64,000 nucleotides of DNA from NCBI RefSeq assembly GCF_003633755.1, contig NZ_RBIL01000002.1, forward strand, positions 1,550,001 through 1,614,000, given 5' to 3'. Origin of the DNA: Solirubrobacter pauli (GTDB lineage Bacteria > Actinomycetota > Thermoleophilia > Solirubrobacterales > Solirubrobacteraceae). Shown one piece after another: positions 62,953 through 64,000 of the stretch. The stretch's first letter is position 1, and each line of letters opens with the position of its first letter. Position numbers and translations under genes: made by a program. The notes beneath the pieces were generated by a model. That model was not told the DNA's origin. It saw only the letters and a list, made by a program, of their open reading frames with translations, and did no database searches.

Positions 62953-64000
62953 CTAGGCCGCCGTGAGGCGGAAGTGCCCGACCAGCGCCTCGAGGCGCTC
63001 GGCGGTGATGGCCAGCTCGGCCGCGCTGGAGGCGATCTCCTGCGTCGACGCGCTGGTCTCCTGGGTGGAGGCGGAGACCTGCTCGGCGGAGGCGGAGGAC
63101 TCCTCGGCGACGGAGGCGATCTCGGCGATCTCGTCCTGGGTGCGCTCCGAGTCGGCGGAGATCTGCTCGCTGGCGGCGGCGATCTCGGCGACGCGCTCGG
63201 CCATCGAGGCGACGGCCACGTCGATGCGCTGGAAGGCGTCGCGGGTCTGCTGGACGGTGACGACGCCGTCCTCGGTGCGGCGGGCGCCTTCCTCGACGAC
63301 GATGACGACGGAGTTGGTCTCGGTCTGCATCTCGCCGATCAGGCTGGAGATCTGCGAGGCGGCCGCCTGGGACTCCTCGGCCAGCTTGCGGACCTCTTCG
63401 GCGACGACGGCGAAGCCCTTGCCCTGCTCGCCCGCGCGGGCAGCCTCGATGGCCGCGTTGAGCGCCAGGAGGTTGGTCTGCTCGGCGATGCCGGTGATCG
63501 TGTCGACGATGCCGCCGATGCGCTCGGAGCGCTGGGCGAGGCCCTCGATCGCGGTCGTGATCTCGCGCGAGGCGTCGGCGACGTGCTGGATGGCGTCCGT
63601 GGCCTGCTCGGCCGCGGCGACGCCGTGACGGGCGACCTCGCCCGCGTCACCGGCGACGGTGGCGGCCTCGGACGCGGCCGTCGAGGACGCGCGCGCGGCG
63701 CGGGTGGTCTCCAGCGCGGTGTCGCGCGCGGTCTCGACCATGCGGACCTGGCGCTCGGCGCCCTGGGCCACGTCGCCCACGGCGGACGCGATCTCGGTGA
63801 CGGCGCGGCCGGCCTCCTCGGAGGTGGACGCCATCTGCTGCGACGCGGAGGCAACGCTGCCGGCGCTCGCGCTGACGTCGCCGACCACGCGCTCGAGGTC
63901 CACGACCAGCCGCTGCATGGCGACGCCGAGCAGGTCGCGCTCGGAGCGCGGCTTCGGCTCCACCGTCAGGTCGCCCGCGGCGACGCGCTCGGCGACCTCG
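62953..64000 (-). CDS. Methyl-accepting chemotaxis protein, C-terminal part
   Basis: The gene runs off the window; 349 residues are visible. They comprise the end of a HAMP domain ([14 protein letters not shown]) and the full cytoplasmic signalling domain, a long heptad coiled coil. The highly conserved hairpin tip [21 protein letters not shown] (here split around 63.45 kb) and the [17 protein letters not shown] stretch are present. It would signal through the CheW/CheA encoded 15-20 kb away. Sensor and membrane parts lie outside the window. Confidence 0.94.
   Translation of the reverse strand, partial: EVAERVAAGDLTVEPKPRSERDLLGVAMQRLVVDLERVVGDVSASAGSVASASQQMASTSEEAGRAVTEIASAVGDVAQGAERQVRMVETARDTALETTRAARASSTAASEAATVAGDAGEVARHGVAAAEQATDAIQHVADASREITTAIEGLAQRSERIGGIVDTITGIAEQTNLLALNAAIEAARAGEQGKGFAVVAEEVRKLAEESQAAASQISSLIGEMQTETNSVVIVVEEGARRTEDGVVTVQQTRDAFQRIDVAVASMAERVAEIAAASEQISADSERTQDEIAEIASVAEESSASAEQVSASTQETSASTQEIASSAAELAITAERLEALVGHFRLTAA

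Overview
The window is very GC-rich bacterial DNA with compact, overlapping genes and frequent GTG/TTG starts. Gene content and order point to an actinobacterium of the Thermoleophilia/Solirubrobacterales type: MurT/GatD, an actinobacterial DapE/DapC/DapD set, an intein-bearing Rv2578c-type radical SAM protein, RNase J together with RNase Y, and a flagellar switch/chemotaxis operon. This placement is inferred from content, not from a database search. No rRNA, tRNA, CRISPR array, prophage or insertion-sequence transposase was recognised.

The minus strand carries a conserved actinobacterial backbone, read from high to low coordinates: dapA-rnj (61.4-58.9 kb), ftsK-rodZ-like-cinA-thpR (41.3-36.1 kb), recA-recX-rny-miaB (31.0-25.8 kb), miaA-dapF (17.3-15.6 kb) and hflX (11.4-10.1 kb). 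It is interrupted by accessory blocks, many of them on the plus strand.

Layout: 0-1.8 kb, end of murT, a methyltransferase and gatD (lipid II amidation). 1.9-5.3 kb, OpuC-type osmoprotectant ABC transporter. 5.4-10.1 kb, a PAS-GGDEF-EAL protein, a hemolysin III family membrane protein, dUTPase with an apparent CTG start, and two tandem paralogous membrane proteins. 10.1-17.3 kb, hflX, dapE-dapC, a methyltransferase relic, and dapD-nmrA-dapF-miaA. 17.3-25.8 kb, FIST sensor, SDR, MscS channel, alkaline phosphatase, a repeat-rich intergenic region, the intein-bearing radical SAM gene and a GNAT. 25.8-41.3 kb, the miaB/rny/recX/recA and thpR/cinA/rodZ/ftsK backbone, with a hybrid kinase-CheR pair and a secreted peptidase inserted. 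41.4-51.4 kb, a two-component system followed by cheW-cheB-cheR-cheA-cheC-cheD-fliM-fliY-cheY. 51.4-58.9 kb, hydrolase, SDR/AraC pair, an RsbQ/RsbP-like stress module, a structured intergenic region with a five-codon ORF, HD-GYP and MFS genes. 58.9-64 kb, rnj, dapA, a GDPLAG-repeat protein, a second copy of the intergenic repeat, and the end of a chemoreceptor gene.

Functional themes are cell-wall precursor synthesis (dapA, dapD, dapC, dapE, dapF, murT/gatD), RNA processing and modification (rnj, rny, miaA, miaB, thpR), and environmental sensing through chemotaxis, c-di-GMP and partner-switching phosphatase modules. The strongest anomalies are: a DapF with both catalytic cysteines replaced by serine; a two-copy MITE-like intergenic repeat with hairpin cores, one copy carrying a nested insertion bracketed by 9-bp direct repeats; a possible structured RNA with a micro-ORF and terminator; a GDPLAG-motif repeat protein; and several genes with missing conventional starts or stops.
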